From Qipengyuania qiaonensis (GTDB lineage: Bacteria > Pseudomonadota > Alphaproteobacteria > Sphingomonadales > Sphingomonadaceae), in assembly GCF_019711515.1 (NCBI RefSeq), contig NZ_JAIGNO010000007.1, forward strand, positions 118,103 to 182,102: a stretch of 64,000 nucleotides of DNA, given 5' to 3'. Below, in pieces: positions 57,018 through 64,000 of this stretch. A model generated the notes under the pieces. It did no database searches. It was not told the DNA's origin and saw only the letters and a program-made list of their open reading frames with translations. Positions within the stretch are counted from its first letter, which is position 1; each line of letters begins with the position of its first letter. The position numbers and the translations under genes are program-made.

Positions 57018-58601
57018 ATGACCAAACCCAAAGTCCTCATCTCCGACAAGATGGACCCGAACGCCGCGAAGATTTTCGAGGAACGCGGCTGCGACGTCGA
57101 TGTCATCACCGGCGAAACGCCGGAGGAATTGAAAGCCCGCATCGGCGAATACGATGGCCTCGCCATCCGTTCTTCGACCAAGGTGACGTCCGAAATCCTC
57201 GACGCGGCGACCAATTTGAAGGTCATCGGCCGTGCCGGGATCGGCGTCGACAATGTCGATATCCCCTATGCCAGCGGCAAGGGCGTGGTGGTGATGAACA
57301 CGCCCTTCGGCAATTCGATCACGACTGCCGAGCACGCCATAGCCATGATGTTTGCGCTTGCCCGCCAGATTCCCGCAGCAAACACTCGAACGCAGGCGGG
57401 CGAATGGCCGAAGAACGACTTCATGGGTGTCGAGGTTACCGGCAAGACACTCGGTCTCATCGGCGCGGGCAATATTGGCTCTATCGTTGCCGCACGCGCG
57501 CTGGGGCTGAGGATGAAGGTCGTTGCCTACGACCCCTTCCTGACCGAGGAGCGCGCAATCGAAATGGGGGTCGAGAAAGCCGATCTCGACACGCTGCTGT
57601 CGCGCGCCGACTTCATCACGCTGCACACCCCGCTGACCGACGAGACCCGCAATATCCTCAGCCGCGAAAATCTCGCCAAGACCAAGCCGGGCGTGCGCAT
57701 CGTCAACTGCGCGCGCGGAGGGTTGATCGACGAAGCGGCGCTGGCGGATGCGCTCGACAGCGGGCAGGTCGCGGGCGCGGCGCTGGACGTGTTCCAGACC
57801 GAGCCGGCAAAGGAAAGCCCGCTGTTCGGCAAGTCGAACTTTATCTGCACGCCGCACCTCGGCGCGAGCACCACCGAAGCGCAGGTCAATGTGGCGCTGC
57901 AGGTGGCCGAGCAGATGGCCGACTACCTCGTGAATGGCGGTGTCACGAATGCGCTCAACATGCCCAGTCTGAGCGCGGAAGAAGCGCCCAAGCTCAAGCC
58001 CTATATGACACTGGCCGAAAATCTCGGCAGCCTCGTCGGCCAACTTGCCCATGGCAATCTCACCAAGATCAGCATCGAGCGTGAAGGCGCCGCGGCAGAG
58101 CTTTCGGGCAAGCCCATCGAAGGCGCTGTGCTCGCCGGCCTGATGCGCCAGTATTCGGACACGGTGAACATGGTCAATGCACCCTTCCTTGCCAAAGAGC
58201 GTGGGTTGGATATCCGTTCGGTCCGTCACGAGAAGGAAGGCACCTACAACACCCTGATCCGGGTCACGGTGGGCACCGAGCAGGGCGATCGCTCGGTCGC
58301 GGGCACGCTGTTCGGGACGGACGCACCGCGCCTCGTCGAAATGTTCGGCGTCGGTATCGAGGCGGAACTGGCTGGCGACATGCTCTATATCGTCAACCTG
58401 GACGCGCCGGGCTTTATCGGCCGCATCGGGACGCTGCTGGGCGAGAACGGCATCAATATCGGTACTTTCCACCTCGGTCGTCGCCAGGCCGGTGGGGAAG
58501 CAGTATTGTTGTTGAGCGTCGATGCCCCGATCCCGCAAGACGTGGTCAAGCAGGCTTGCGCTCTGGAAGGCGTGAAGGTTGTCATGCCGCTGGCCTTCTG
58601 A
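57018..58601 (+). CDS. serA: D-3-phosphoglycerate dehydrogenase (long form with ACT domain)
   Basis: First enzyme of serine synthesis. 527 aa: NAD-binding domain with LGLIGAGNIGSIVAARA (about residues 146-162), catalytic Arg in NCARGGLIDE (about 235), His in CTPHLGAST (about 283), then an intervening ASB domain (about 320-455) and a C-terminal ACT domain (GFIGRIGTLLGENGINIG, about 460-527) likely for serine feedback. The start ATG 57018 follows the repeat arm noted above. Pairs with serC. Confidence 0.97.
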   Translation: MTKPKVLISDKMDPNAAKIFEERGCDVDVITGETPEELKARIGEYDGLAIRSSTKVTSEILDAATNLKVIGRAGIGVDNVDIPYASGKGVVVMNTPFGNSITTAEHAIAMMFALARQIPAANTRTQAGEWPKNDFMGVEVTGKTLGLIGAGNIGSIVAARALGLRMKVVAYDPFLTEERAIEMGVEKADLDTLLSRADFITLHTPLTDETRNILSRENLAKTKPGVRIVNCARGGLIDEAALADALDSGQVAGAALDVFQTEPAKESPLFGKSNFICTPHLGASTTEAQVNVALQVAEQMADYLVNGGVTNALNMPSLSAEEAPKLKPYMTLAENLGSLVGQLAHGNLTKISIEREGAAAELSGKPIEGAVLAGLMRQYSDTVNMVNAPFLAKERGLDIRSVRHEKEGTYNTLIRVTVGTEQGDRSVAGTLFGTDAPRLVEMFGVGIEAELAGDMLYIVNLDAPGFIGRIGTLLGENGINIGTFHLGRRQAGGEAVLLLSVDAPIPQDVVKQACALEGVKVVMPLAF

Positions 58602-58621
58602 CGATCCAGCAGATCGCCATA

Positions 58622-58690
58622 CCGGGCTTGACCCGGGGTCGCTGTCGGCTAGTCGCTTGGACGATAGCGATCCCGGCTCGGAGCCGGGAT
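58622..58690 (+). repeat. two REP-like palindromes between serA and hisZ
   Basis: CCGGG-CTTGA-CCCGG at 58622-58636, and ATCCCGGCT-CGG-AGCCGGGAT at 58670-58690 (perfect nine-bp arms). Both look like the short intergenic palindromes common in sphingomonads. The second ends 15 bases before the hisZ ATG. Confidence 0.8.
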
Positions 58691-58705
58691 GCCGAATGAG
58701 GACAT

Positions 58706-59818
58706 ATGAACGCCCCTGACGAACTCCTCCCCGTCGGCCTGGAAGACGCGCTGCCCGAGCGTGCCCGAAGGATCACGTCCGCCATGCGCGCCGTGCTGGA
58801 CGCGATGGATGGCCACGGCTACGATCGTGTCCGTCCGCCTTTGGTCGAGTTCGAACAGTCGCTGGCCGGCCGTATGGACGGTGTAGCGACGCGCCGCATG
58901 GTGCGATTTACCGATCCCGACTCCCTGCGTACCCTTGCGCTTCGCAGTGACATCACGGTGCAGGTCGGGCGCATAGCCGCGACCGGCCTCGCTGCCGCGA
59001 CGCGACCCCTGCGGCTATGCTATGCAGGCGATGTCGCATTCCTCAGCGCCAGTCAGCTCGATCCGGCGCGGCAGCGCCTGCAGATGGGCGCCGAACTGAT
59101 CGGTGCCGACAGCGTCGGGGCCGCAAGCGAAGTCGTTTCGGTTGCTATCGATGCGCTCAAGGCGGCAGGCGTCGCCAATATCTCGGTCGACTTCACTCTT
59201 CCCGATCTTGTCGACACGCTGGCTGAGGAATCGCTGCCGCTCGATCCCGCGCAGCGTGATGCGGTGCGGCGCGAGCTGGACACGAAGGATGCAGGCGGGT
59301 TGCGGGATGTGGGCGGCGATGCCTATCTCCCCTTGCTCTATGCGACCGGCGATTTCGATGAAGCGATCGACAAACTTGCCGCGCTCGATGCGGGCGGGGC
59401 GCTGACCAGCCGTATCGAGGGTTTGCGCGCCATTGCCGAAGCGATCGGCGGTCGCGCACGCGTCACTCTGGACCCGACCGAACGGCATGGCTTCGAATAC
59501 CAAAGCTGGTTCGGCTTTACGCTCTACGGCGAAGGCGCGCGTGGCGCTCTGGGCCGGGGCGGCACCTATACCATCCGTGGCAGCGAGGAGGCCGCGACAG
59601 GATTTTCGCTCTACATGGACCCGCTGCTCGATGCGCTGGGTTCAAGCCATGGCGACGAAATACAGAAAATGTTTCTGCCCATTGGTCACGACCGCGATGC
59701 CGCTGCGCGCTTGCGGACGATCGGCTGGCGCACGGTGGCTGCAGTCGAAGCCGGTGACGACGCCAAGGCACTTGGGTGTTCGCACATACTGGATGGCCGA
59801 GAACCGAAATTGCTTTAG
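58706..59818 (+). CDS. hisZ: ATP phosphoribosyltransferase regulatory subunit HisZ
   Basis: HisRS-like paralogue without tRNA charging; it forms an octamer with short HisG for the first step of histidine synthesis. 370 aa. Class II fold with PVGLEDALPERARRI, FEQSLAGRMDG (motif 1 region), MVRFTDPDSLRTLALRSDIT (motif 2) and FGFTLYGEGARGALGRGGTY. The histidine-binding HisA motif of HisRS is replaced. No hisG is adjacent. Its stop overlaps the convergent GST gene by four bases. Confidence 0.93.
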   Translation: MNAPDELLPVGLEDALPERARRITSAMRAVLDAMDGHGYDRVRPPLVEFEQSLAGRMDGVATRRMVRFTDPDSLRTLALRSDITVQVGRIAATGLAAATRPLRLCYAGDVAFLSASQLDPARQRLQMGAELIGADSVGAASEVVSVAIDALKAAGVANISVDFTLPDLVDTLAEESLPLDPAQRDAVRRELDTKDAGGLRDVGGDAYLPLLYATGDFDEAIDKLAALDAGGALTSRIEGLRAIAEAIGGRARVTLDPTERHGFEYQSWFGFTLYGEGARGALGRGGTYTIRGSEEAATGFSLYMDPLLDALGSSHGDEIQKMFLPIGHDRDAAARLRTIGWRTVAAVEAGDDAKALGCSHILDGREPKLL

Positions 59819-60420
59819 GCGGCTTTCCATTGCGGGTGCTTCTGCATCACGCGCTCAAATAGGTCGGATCCGACCAGGTCAGCCAGCCAATCCTGCAGCT
59901 TGGGAAGCTCTTGCGCGTCGAACCATTCGCGGTCGGCATTGGCGAACTGGCGAATGAACGGGAAAATGGCGATATCCGCAAAGCCGCGCTTGTCGGCGCA
60001 AAGGTAGGCGCTCTCGGTGAGACGCTGTTCCAGATGGCCGAGGATCCGAAGCGCAGCGCCACGGTGTTCTTCGGGGTCTGCGTTCGCGTAGCGGGTAGAA
60101 TATTTGTAGCGGTCCAGATGATGCTTGAAGGAGCCGTCATTCCGCTCGACCAATGCGGCATCGTCATGCTGGAGCCAGTTTTCCGGATCGTGCAGTGCAA
60201 GTGCCCAGCGCATGATGTCGAGGCTTTCCTCGATGACTTGTCCATCGTCCGTCACCAGAACAGGGACCGTGCCCTTGGGAGATGCTTCCAGCATCTGCAC
60301 AGGTTTGTCGCGCAGGACTACCTCGCGGTGTTCGTGTCGTGCGCCGCTTACACTGAGAGCCATGCGGGCGCGCATGGCGTAGGGGCAGCGGCGGAAGCTG
60401 TAGAGGATCGCTTCAGCCAT
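59815..60420 (-). CDS. glutathione S-transferase family protein
   Basis: 201 aa with a thioredoxin-like N-terminal domain ([23 protein letters not shown] is a redox CxxM/CPY motif of GrxB/omega-type GSTs) and [22 protein letters not shown] (cis-Pro and glutathione site), then an all-helix domain (about 85-200). The Cys-containing motif suggests a thiol transferase rather than an epoxide-conjugating enzyme. ATG 60420 overlaps the trhO end by eight bases, so both are probably in one transcript. Confidence 0.9.
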   Translation of the reverse strand: MAEAILYSFRRCPYAMRARMALSVSGARHEHREVVLRDKPVQMLEASPKGTVPVLVTDDGQVIEESLDIMRWALALHDPENWLQHDDAALVERNDGSFKHHLDRYKYSTRYANADPEEHRGAALRILGHLEQRLTESAYLCADKRGFADIAIFPFIRQFANADREWFDAQELPKLQDWLADLVGSDLFERVMQKHPQWKAA

Positions 60421-61375
60421 CGGCTTCGGAGTCGACCTTTCGGCCGATATGACCCCGACCGCGTATCCCGGCCAGCATCTCCTGCCGATGCCGTTCGGCA
60501 TAGCGCGTGCGTTGTTCTTCGCTGCGCTCGTCGTAACAGCGATGGCACGAAACGCCGCGAACGTAGTTTTCGTGCGCCATGTCGGCTTTGCTTAGAGGAC
60601 GACGGCAGGCCCGGCACAACGAATGGTCGCCGGGCTTAAGGCCATGACCTACGCTGACCCGCTCATCGAAAACGAAGCATTCCCCGCGCCATAGGCTGGC
60701 TTCCTCGGGCACGTGTTCGAGATAGTTCAATATTCCGCCTTTGAGATGGTAGACTTCCTCCACCCCCTCGGCGCGCGCAAAAGCGGTAGATTTTTCGCAC
60801 CGGATACCGCCGGTGCAGAACATGGCGATCCTGGGAGATCGGCCCTTGGCCTCCAGTTCGGCAAGCCTGGCGCGGAACCATGCGGGAAATTCACGGAACG
60901 AACTCGTCTCGGGATCGATCGCTCCCTGAAAAGTACCGATCTGCACTTCGTAGTCATTGCGCGTGTCGATGACGATCGTGTCTGGATCGGAGATCAGCGC
61001 ATTCCAATCCTCCGGCGGGACATATGTTCCGACACCGGCCAACGGGTCGAGATCGGGTTGCCCCATGGTCACGATTTCCTTCTTCACGCGCACCTTGGTG
61101 CGGTGAAAGGGCGTCGTGGCAGCGCGCGATTCCTTCACCTCGATAGCGGAACAGCCGGGTAAAGTCCGTATATGAGCGAGTATCGTCTCAATGCTTTCGT
61201 CCGATCCGGCGATCGTACCGTTTATTCCTTCACGCGCCAGCAGCAGCGTACCGCGCACCCCGGCATCTTCCATGCATGCCAACAAGTCCGGTTTGATGGC
61301 GGCAGGATCGTCGAACCGCGCGAACTGATATAGCGCGGCAATGCGGATCGGGAGGGGCGGGCTGTCGGTCTTCAC
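60413..61375 (-). CDS. trhO: oxygen-dependent tRNA uridine-34 hydroxylase (rhodanese-like)
   Basis: Formerly YceA. Adds the 5-hydroxyl group to U34 of tRNA using oxygen. 320 aa: acylphosphatase-like N-terminal domain ([18 protein letters not shown]), a central rhodanese domain with catalytic Cys in [12 protein letters not shown], and a C-terminal Cys-rich part (CRACRRPLS and GVSCHRCYD) that could bind zinc. The start is GTG 61375 with AGAGG eight bases upstream; ATG 61411 would add 12 residues but overlaps a small ORF. Confidence 0.9.
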   Translation of the reverse strand: MKTDSPPLPIRIAALYQFARFDDPAAIKPDLLACMEDAGVRGTLLLAREGINGTIAGSDESIETILAHIRTLPGCSAIEVKESRAATTPFHRTKVRVKKEIVTMGQPDLDPLAGVGTYVPPEDWNALISDPDTIVIDTRNDYEVQIGTFQGAIDPETSSFREFPAWFRARLAELEAKGRSPRIAMFCTGGIRCEKSTAFARAEGVEEVYHLKGGILNYLEHVPEEASLWRGECFVFDERVSVGHGLKPGDHSLCRACRRPLSKADMAHENYVRGVSCHRCYDERSEEQRTRYAERHRQEMLAGIRGRGHIGRKVDSEADG

Positions 61376-61385
61376 GGAGCCGCCT

Positions 61386-61508
61386 CTAGCAGCGCCAGAT
61401 AGAATCTGCATCCCCCCAGCGCGCAGCGAATAATTCGTTAAGCTTGCCCGGATCCGAGCCCATCCGACCGCCGGTATCGTCCAGAGCGGTCATGGGATAA
61501 GCGGGCAT
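61386..61508 (-). CDS. candidate 40-residue small protein upstream of trhO
   Basis: An ATG at 61508 with GAGGAAA five to six bases upstream opens a 40-codon frame ending 10 bases before the trhO GTG. It is acidic to neutral ([18 protein letters not shown]... ending DADSIWRC), with no membrane segment or known domain. The good ribosome-binding site and close spacing suggest either a real small protein or a leader peptide coupled to trhO. No family is recognised. The gap 61509-61687 holds a GAAGCG-CATT-CGCTTC hairpin (61601-61616) and no other gene. Confidence 0.4.
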   Translation of the reverse strand: MPAYPMTALDDTGGRMGSDPGKLNELFAARWGDADSIWRC

Positions 61509-61687
61509 GAAGTTTCCTCTGCCCCTTCGATCGCAGACGACTGCAAAGTTTCCACGGCTTGACTGGAATCTTTCCGCCGCTTAGTGCGCGCACCGCATTT
61601 GAAGCGCATTCGCTTCTCCATTCCATCCCTTGGTCGAGTCCTGTCGAAGGACCTTGTGGATCCCCGGGCAGGGGAAAAGGCGTAATC

Positions 61688-62977
61688 ATGGCAAACGTGA
61701 CGGTAATCGGTGCCCAGTGGGGCGATGAAGGCAAGGGCAAGATCGTCGATTGGCTCGCCAGCCGTGCCGATGCCGTTGTCCGATTCCAGGGCGGCCATAA
61801 CGCCGGACACACACTGGTCGTCGGGGATACGACCTACAAGCTATCCCTGTTGCCCAGCGGTATTGTCACCGGCACGTTGAGCATCGTGGGCAATGGCGTC
61901 GTGCTCGATCCCTGGCACCTGAAGAGCGAAGTCGCAAAGCTCGAAGGGCAGGGTGTCGAGATCAATTCCGACAATTTCGCGATTGCGGACAACTGCCCGC
62001 TGATCCTGCCGATCCACCGCGATCTCGACGGATTGCGGGAAACGGCCGCCGGATCGGGCAAGATCGGGACCACCGGGCGGGGCATCGGCCCGGCTTATGA
62101 GGACAAGGTCGGCAGGCGTGCCATCCGCGTATGCGATCTCGCCCATCTCGACCATCTCGAACCTCAGCTCGACCGGCTTTGCGCGCACCACGATGCGCTG
62201 CGGGCGGGCTTCGATCAGCCCCCGATCGACCGCGATGAGCTGCTCGCGCAGTTGCGCGAGATCGCGCCATTCGTGCTCCAGTTCGCGCAGCCGGTGTGGA
62301 AGCGGTTGAAGAAGGTTCGTAAGGCGGGCGCGAAGATCCTGTTCGAAGGCGCGCAGGGCGTGCTGCTGGATATCGATCACGGCACCTATCCCTTCGTCAC
62401 CAGCTCGAACACGGTCAGCGGCACGGCAGCAGCGGGCAGCGGCCTGGGCCCCAATTCCACCGGCTATGTGCTTGGTATCGTCAAGGCGTACACCACCCGT
62501 GTCGGCAGCGGTCCGTTTCCGACCGAGCTCGAAGACGACATCGGCAAAGGACTTGGCGAGCGCGGCCATGAATTCGGAACGGTCACCGGACGTCAGCGCC
62601 GGGTCGGCTGGTTCGATGCAGTGCTCGTGCGCCAGAGCTGCGCGATCAGCGGCGTGACCGGTATCGCGCTGACCAAGATAGACGTGCTCGACGGGCTGGA
62701 TGAGGTGAAGATCTGCACCGGCTATCGTCTGCGCAACAATGTCTACGATTACTTTCCCAGCCATGCTGCCGATCAGGCTGCTGTCGAGCCGATCTACGAA
62801 ACGATGGAGGGCTGGAAGGAATCGACCGCAGGCGCACGCAGTTTCGCCGACCTGCCAGCCAATGCGGTGAAGTATATCCAGCGCGTGCAGGAACTGATCG
62901 AAACGCCGGTAGCGCTGGTTTCCACCAGTCCGCAACGCGACGATACCATCCTGATGCGCGATCCATTCATGGATTGA
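61688..62977 (+). CDS. purA: adenylosuccinate synthetase
   Basis: Joins IMP and aspartate with GTP in AMP synthesis. 429 aa, the normal length. Switch loop [14 protein letters not shown] (about residues 9-22), [13 protein letters not shown], the [14 protein letters not shown] loop (about 128) and [13 protein letters not shown] (about 300). ATG 61688; weak ribosome-binding site (GGGGAAAAGG upstream). The last base overlaps an alternative start of the next gene. Confidence 0.97.
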   Translation: MANVTVIGAQWGDEGKGKIVDWLASRADAVVRFQGGHNAGHTLVVGDTTYKLSLLPSGIVTGTLSIVGNGVVLDPWHLKSEVAKLEGQGVEINSDNFAIADNCPLILPIHRDLDGLRETAAGSGKIGTTGRGIGPAYEDKVGRRAIRVCDLAHLDHLEPQLDRLCAHHDALRAGFDQPPIDRDELLAQLREIAPFVLQFAQPVWKRLKKVRKAGAKILFEGAQGVLLDIDHGTYPFVTSSNTVSGTAAAGSGLGPNSTGYVLGIVKAYTTRVGSGPFPTELEDDIGKGLGERGHEFGTVTGRQRRVGWFDAVLVRQSCAISGVTGIALTKIDVLDGLDEVKICTGYRLRNNVYDYFPSHAADQAAVEPIYETMEGWKESTAGARSFADLPANAVKYIQRVQELIETPVALVSTSPQRDDTILMRDPFMD

Positions 62978-63006
62978 TGCAGCGAATGCGCTATAGTGTT
63001 CCGGCT

Positions 63007-63519
63007 ATGCGCATCATCGCCATCTCGCTGGCTCTCGCTATTGCCGCCTGTTCGCAGCCGGTACCGGAAGCGCGAGCGCAACAGGCGCACACCGGCGAGC
63101 GGGCGGATTTCGTGCTGGTCGACAAGTCGGAGCGCAAGCTGTGGCTTTATCAGGATGGCAAGGTGATCCGAAGCTATTCGGGCCTGCAATATGGCGACGC
63201 ACCTGTCGGCCACAAACGTTTCGAAGGCGATGAGCGCACGCCCGAGGGACGCTACACGATCAGCTATGGCAACGAGCAATCGAGCTACTACCTCAGCCTG
63301 TATATCGATTATCCGAATGCACAGGACAGGGCCTATGCGCGCGCTCGCGGGCGTTCACCCGGCGGACTGATCTTCATTCACGGCCAACCGAACGGCATGC
63401 CGTTCGACGCGCGCGTACCGGGAGATTGGACGGATGGGTGCATCGCCATGTCGAACGCGGAGATCGCGGAGCTCTGGAGTCTGGTCCCCGACGGCACGCC
63501 CATCGAAATTCGGGCATGA
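63007..63519 (+). CDS. L,D-transpeptidase family lipoprotein (YkuD)
   Basis: 170 aa; signal peptide with lipobox LAIAAC (Cys about 15) then a YkuD domain. Active-site block: IFIHGQPNG and DWTDGCIAMSNAEI, with the His and Cys at normal spacing. L,D-transpeptidases make 3-3 crosslinks or anchor lipoproteins to peptidoglycan. ATG 63007 is chosen because it yields the lipoprotein signal; ATG 62977 or 62986 would add 7-10 residues. It follows purA closely. Confidence 0.88.
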   Translation: MRIIAISLALAIAACSQPVPEARAQQAHTGERADFVLVDKSERKLWLYQDGKVIRSYSGLQYGDAPVGHKRFEGDERTPEGRYTISYGNEQSSYYLSLYIDYPNAQDRAYARARGRSPGGLIFIHGQPNGMPFDARVPGDWTDGCIAMSNAEIAELWSLVPDGTPIEIRA

Positions 63520-63527
63520 GCAACGCT

Positions 63528-63547
63528 TTCCGGGCTGCGGCCCGGAA
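63528..63547 (+). terminator. hairpin after the L,D-transpeptidase gene
   Basis: Eight-bp stem TTCCGGGC/GCCCGGAA with a TGCG loop, eight bases after the stop. It is followed by A residues; a T run comes only at 63570. Weak terminator call. Confidence 0.4.
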
Positions 63548-63617
63548 AAAATGAATTCTTGATCCAATCTTTTTTGTTCTTATTATGTTCCACTTACTCG
63601 AGTGGGAGCACGAATCG

Positions 63618-63926
63618 ATGCAGGAAGATTTCCTCTACGAACCGGTCTGCGATGCTGCCGGTTGCCAATTGACCGTTACGGTGCTGGCAGACCGCGATCA
63701 TGTACGTGCCGAAATGCGCGAAGATGCTCTGGCAGCGGGCTTCCGTGTCCTCGAAAGCTGTAGTCTTGAAGAATATGCGCAAGGTTCTCTGGCCGCTCTG
63801 GGCGATCTTGTGCTGCTCGATTGCGCGGAGGCCACGACCGATGCAATGGCGCTGCTTTCACGGCTCGATATGCGCGCGGGCAAGGCGGGGACGCATCTGG
63901 TTATCTCGACCACGATGGATGCGCTA
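63618..63926 (+). pseudogene. 5' part of a MarR-type regulator gene, interrupted by an IS
   Basis: From ATG 63618 (GGGAG nine bases upstream; ATG 63585 also possible) the frame gives about 103 residues like the sensor-like N-terminal domain of some sphingomonad MarR-family regulators (MQEDFLYEPVCDAAGCQL, LGDLVLLDCAEATTDAMALL, LDMRAGKAGTHLVIST). The family-like sequence ends at MDAL, and four codons later there is a stop (63942-63944) inside the IS end. The winged-helix half is absent. The match is from memory of the family. Confidence 0.6.
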
Positions 63927-64000
63927 GGGTCTGTGGGGATTTAGGATTCCCATTTGCGTGGATTTGTGATTCACGCTTTGGATGGAACGCTTTGTACTGA
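63927..64000 (+). mobile_element. left end of an IS5-family insertion sequence (continues past window)
   Basis: The end starts about 63927 (GGGTCTGTGGGG), right after TA at 63925-63926, a typical target of the IS427 group. Two imperfect repeats GGATTTAGGATTC (63937) and GGATTTGTGATTC (63960), 23 bases apart, could be transposase sites. The transposase gene begins at 63982. The exact boundary and the other end are not visible. Confidence 0.65.
63982..64000 (+). CDS. IS5-family transposase, first six codons
   Basis: ATG GAA CGC TTT GTA CTG encodes MERFVL, the usual start of IS5-family DDE transposases of Alphaproteobacteria, where it is followed by T/S-D-A. Only the first codons are in the window, so the call relies on this match and the repeats upstream. 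Confidence 0.6.

Noticed and set aside
61438..61812. Minus-strand open frames between trhO and purA
   Set aside because: They run antisense into purA and lack family features; only the 40-codon frame with a good ribosome-binding site was kept as a candidate.

Overview
The window reads as a chromosomal segment of a Sphingomonadales alphaproteobacterium, most likely Erythrobacteraceae. The grounds are: about 60-65% G+C in most genes; an alphaproteobacterial dcw cluster ending ftsQ-ftsA-ftsZ; a leucyl/arginyl-tRNA protein transferase followed by tamA-tamB; GANTC sites, a CtrA-like box and a DnaA box in cell-cycle-type positions; and sphingomonad-type palindromic repeats. The placement rests on protein resemblance and gene order read by eye, not on a search.

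Layout. 1-855: 3' part of a threonine dehydratase. 1028-8221: bpt, tamA, tamB. 8230-14170 (minus): a secreted and envelope block with a fasciclin lipoprotein, an Arg-rich exported protein, a GH24 lysozyme and a trypsin-like autotransporter. 14401-16203 (minus): nitrogen assimilation (glnB-glnA) behind a sigma54-like promoter. 16420-19165 (minus): argC, an SH3-only protein and a leucyl aminopeptidase. 19211-27322: mixed housekeeping genes (map, ccmAB, phhB, an SDR, a DNA glycosylase, ferredoxin, cysK), with a low-GC acetyltransferase and an esterase remnant between them. 27323-46608: the complete division and cell-wall cluster mraZ-rsmH-ftsL-ftsI-murE-murF-mraY-murD-ftsW-murG-murC-murB-ddl-ftsQ-ftsA-ftsZ, nearly all coupled by 1-8 base overlaps. 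46658-50778: a SPOR/TPR protein, YbjN, a Bax-inhibitor-like membrane protein and a lipoprotein. 50870-50945: tRNA-Ala(CGC). 50964-55549: a low-GC DUF429-like gene, rarA, a PadR regulator, a small membrane protein and a glycosyltransferase. 55639-59818: serC-serA with an RNA leader and palindromic repeats, then hisZ. 59815-63519: a GST, trhO with a small upstream ORF, purA and an L,D-transpeptidase. 63618-64000: a regulator gene cut by the left end of an IS5-family element.

The main theme is growth and division. The dcw block builds UDP-MurNAc-pentapeptide (murC/D/E/F, ddl, murB), lipid I and II (mraY, murG), and septal peptidoglycan (ftsW, ftsI), and supplies the divisome (ftsL, ftsQ, ftsA, ftsZ). 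The lysozyme, the L,D-transpeptidase and the SPOR protein are further wall-active genes nearby. Amino-acid supply genes (ilvA, glnA, argC, cysK, serC, serA, hisZ) are scattered around it.

I see no obvious new multigene system such as a defence island, secondary-metabolite cluster, CRISPR array or prophage. The most interesting signals are regulatory or mosaic: a possible branched RNA in the mraZ leader, GANTC/DnaA sites before mraZ and ftsZ, a low-GC patch inside murD, a serC-type RNA motif, repeats that supply the serA ribosome-binding site, and several small acquired or decaying genes.
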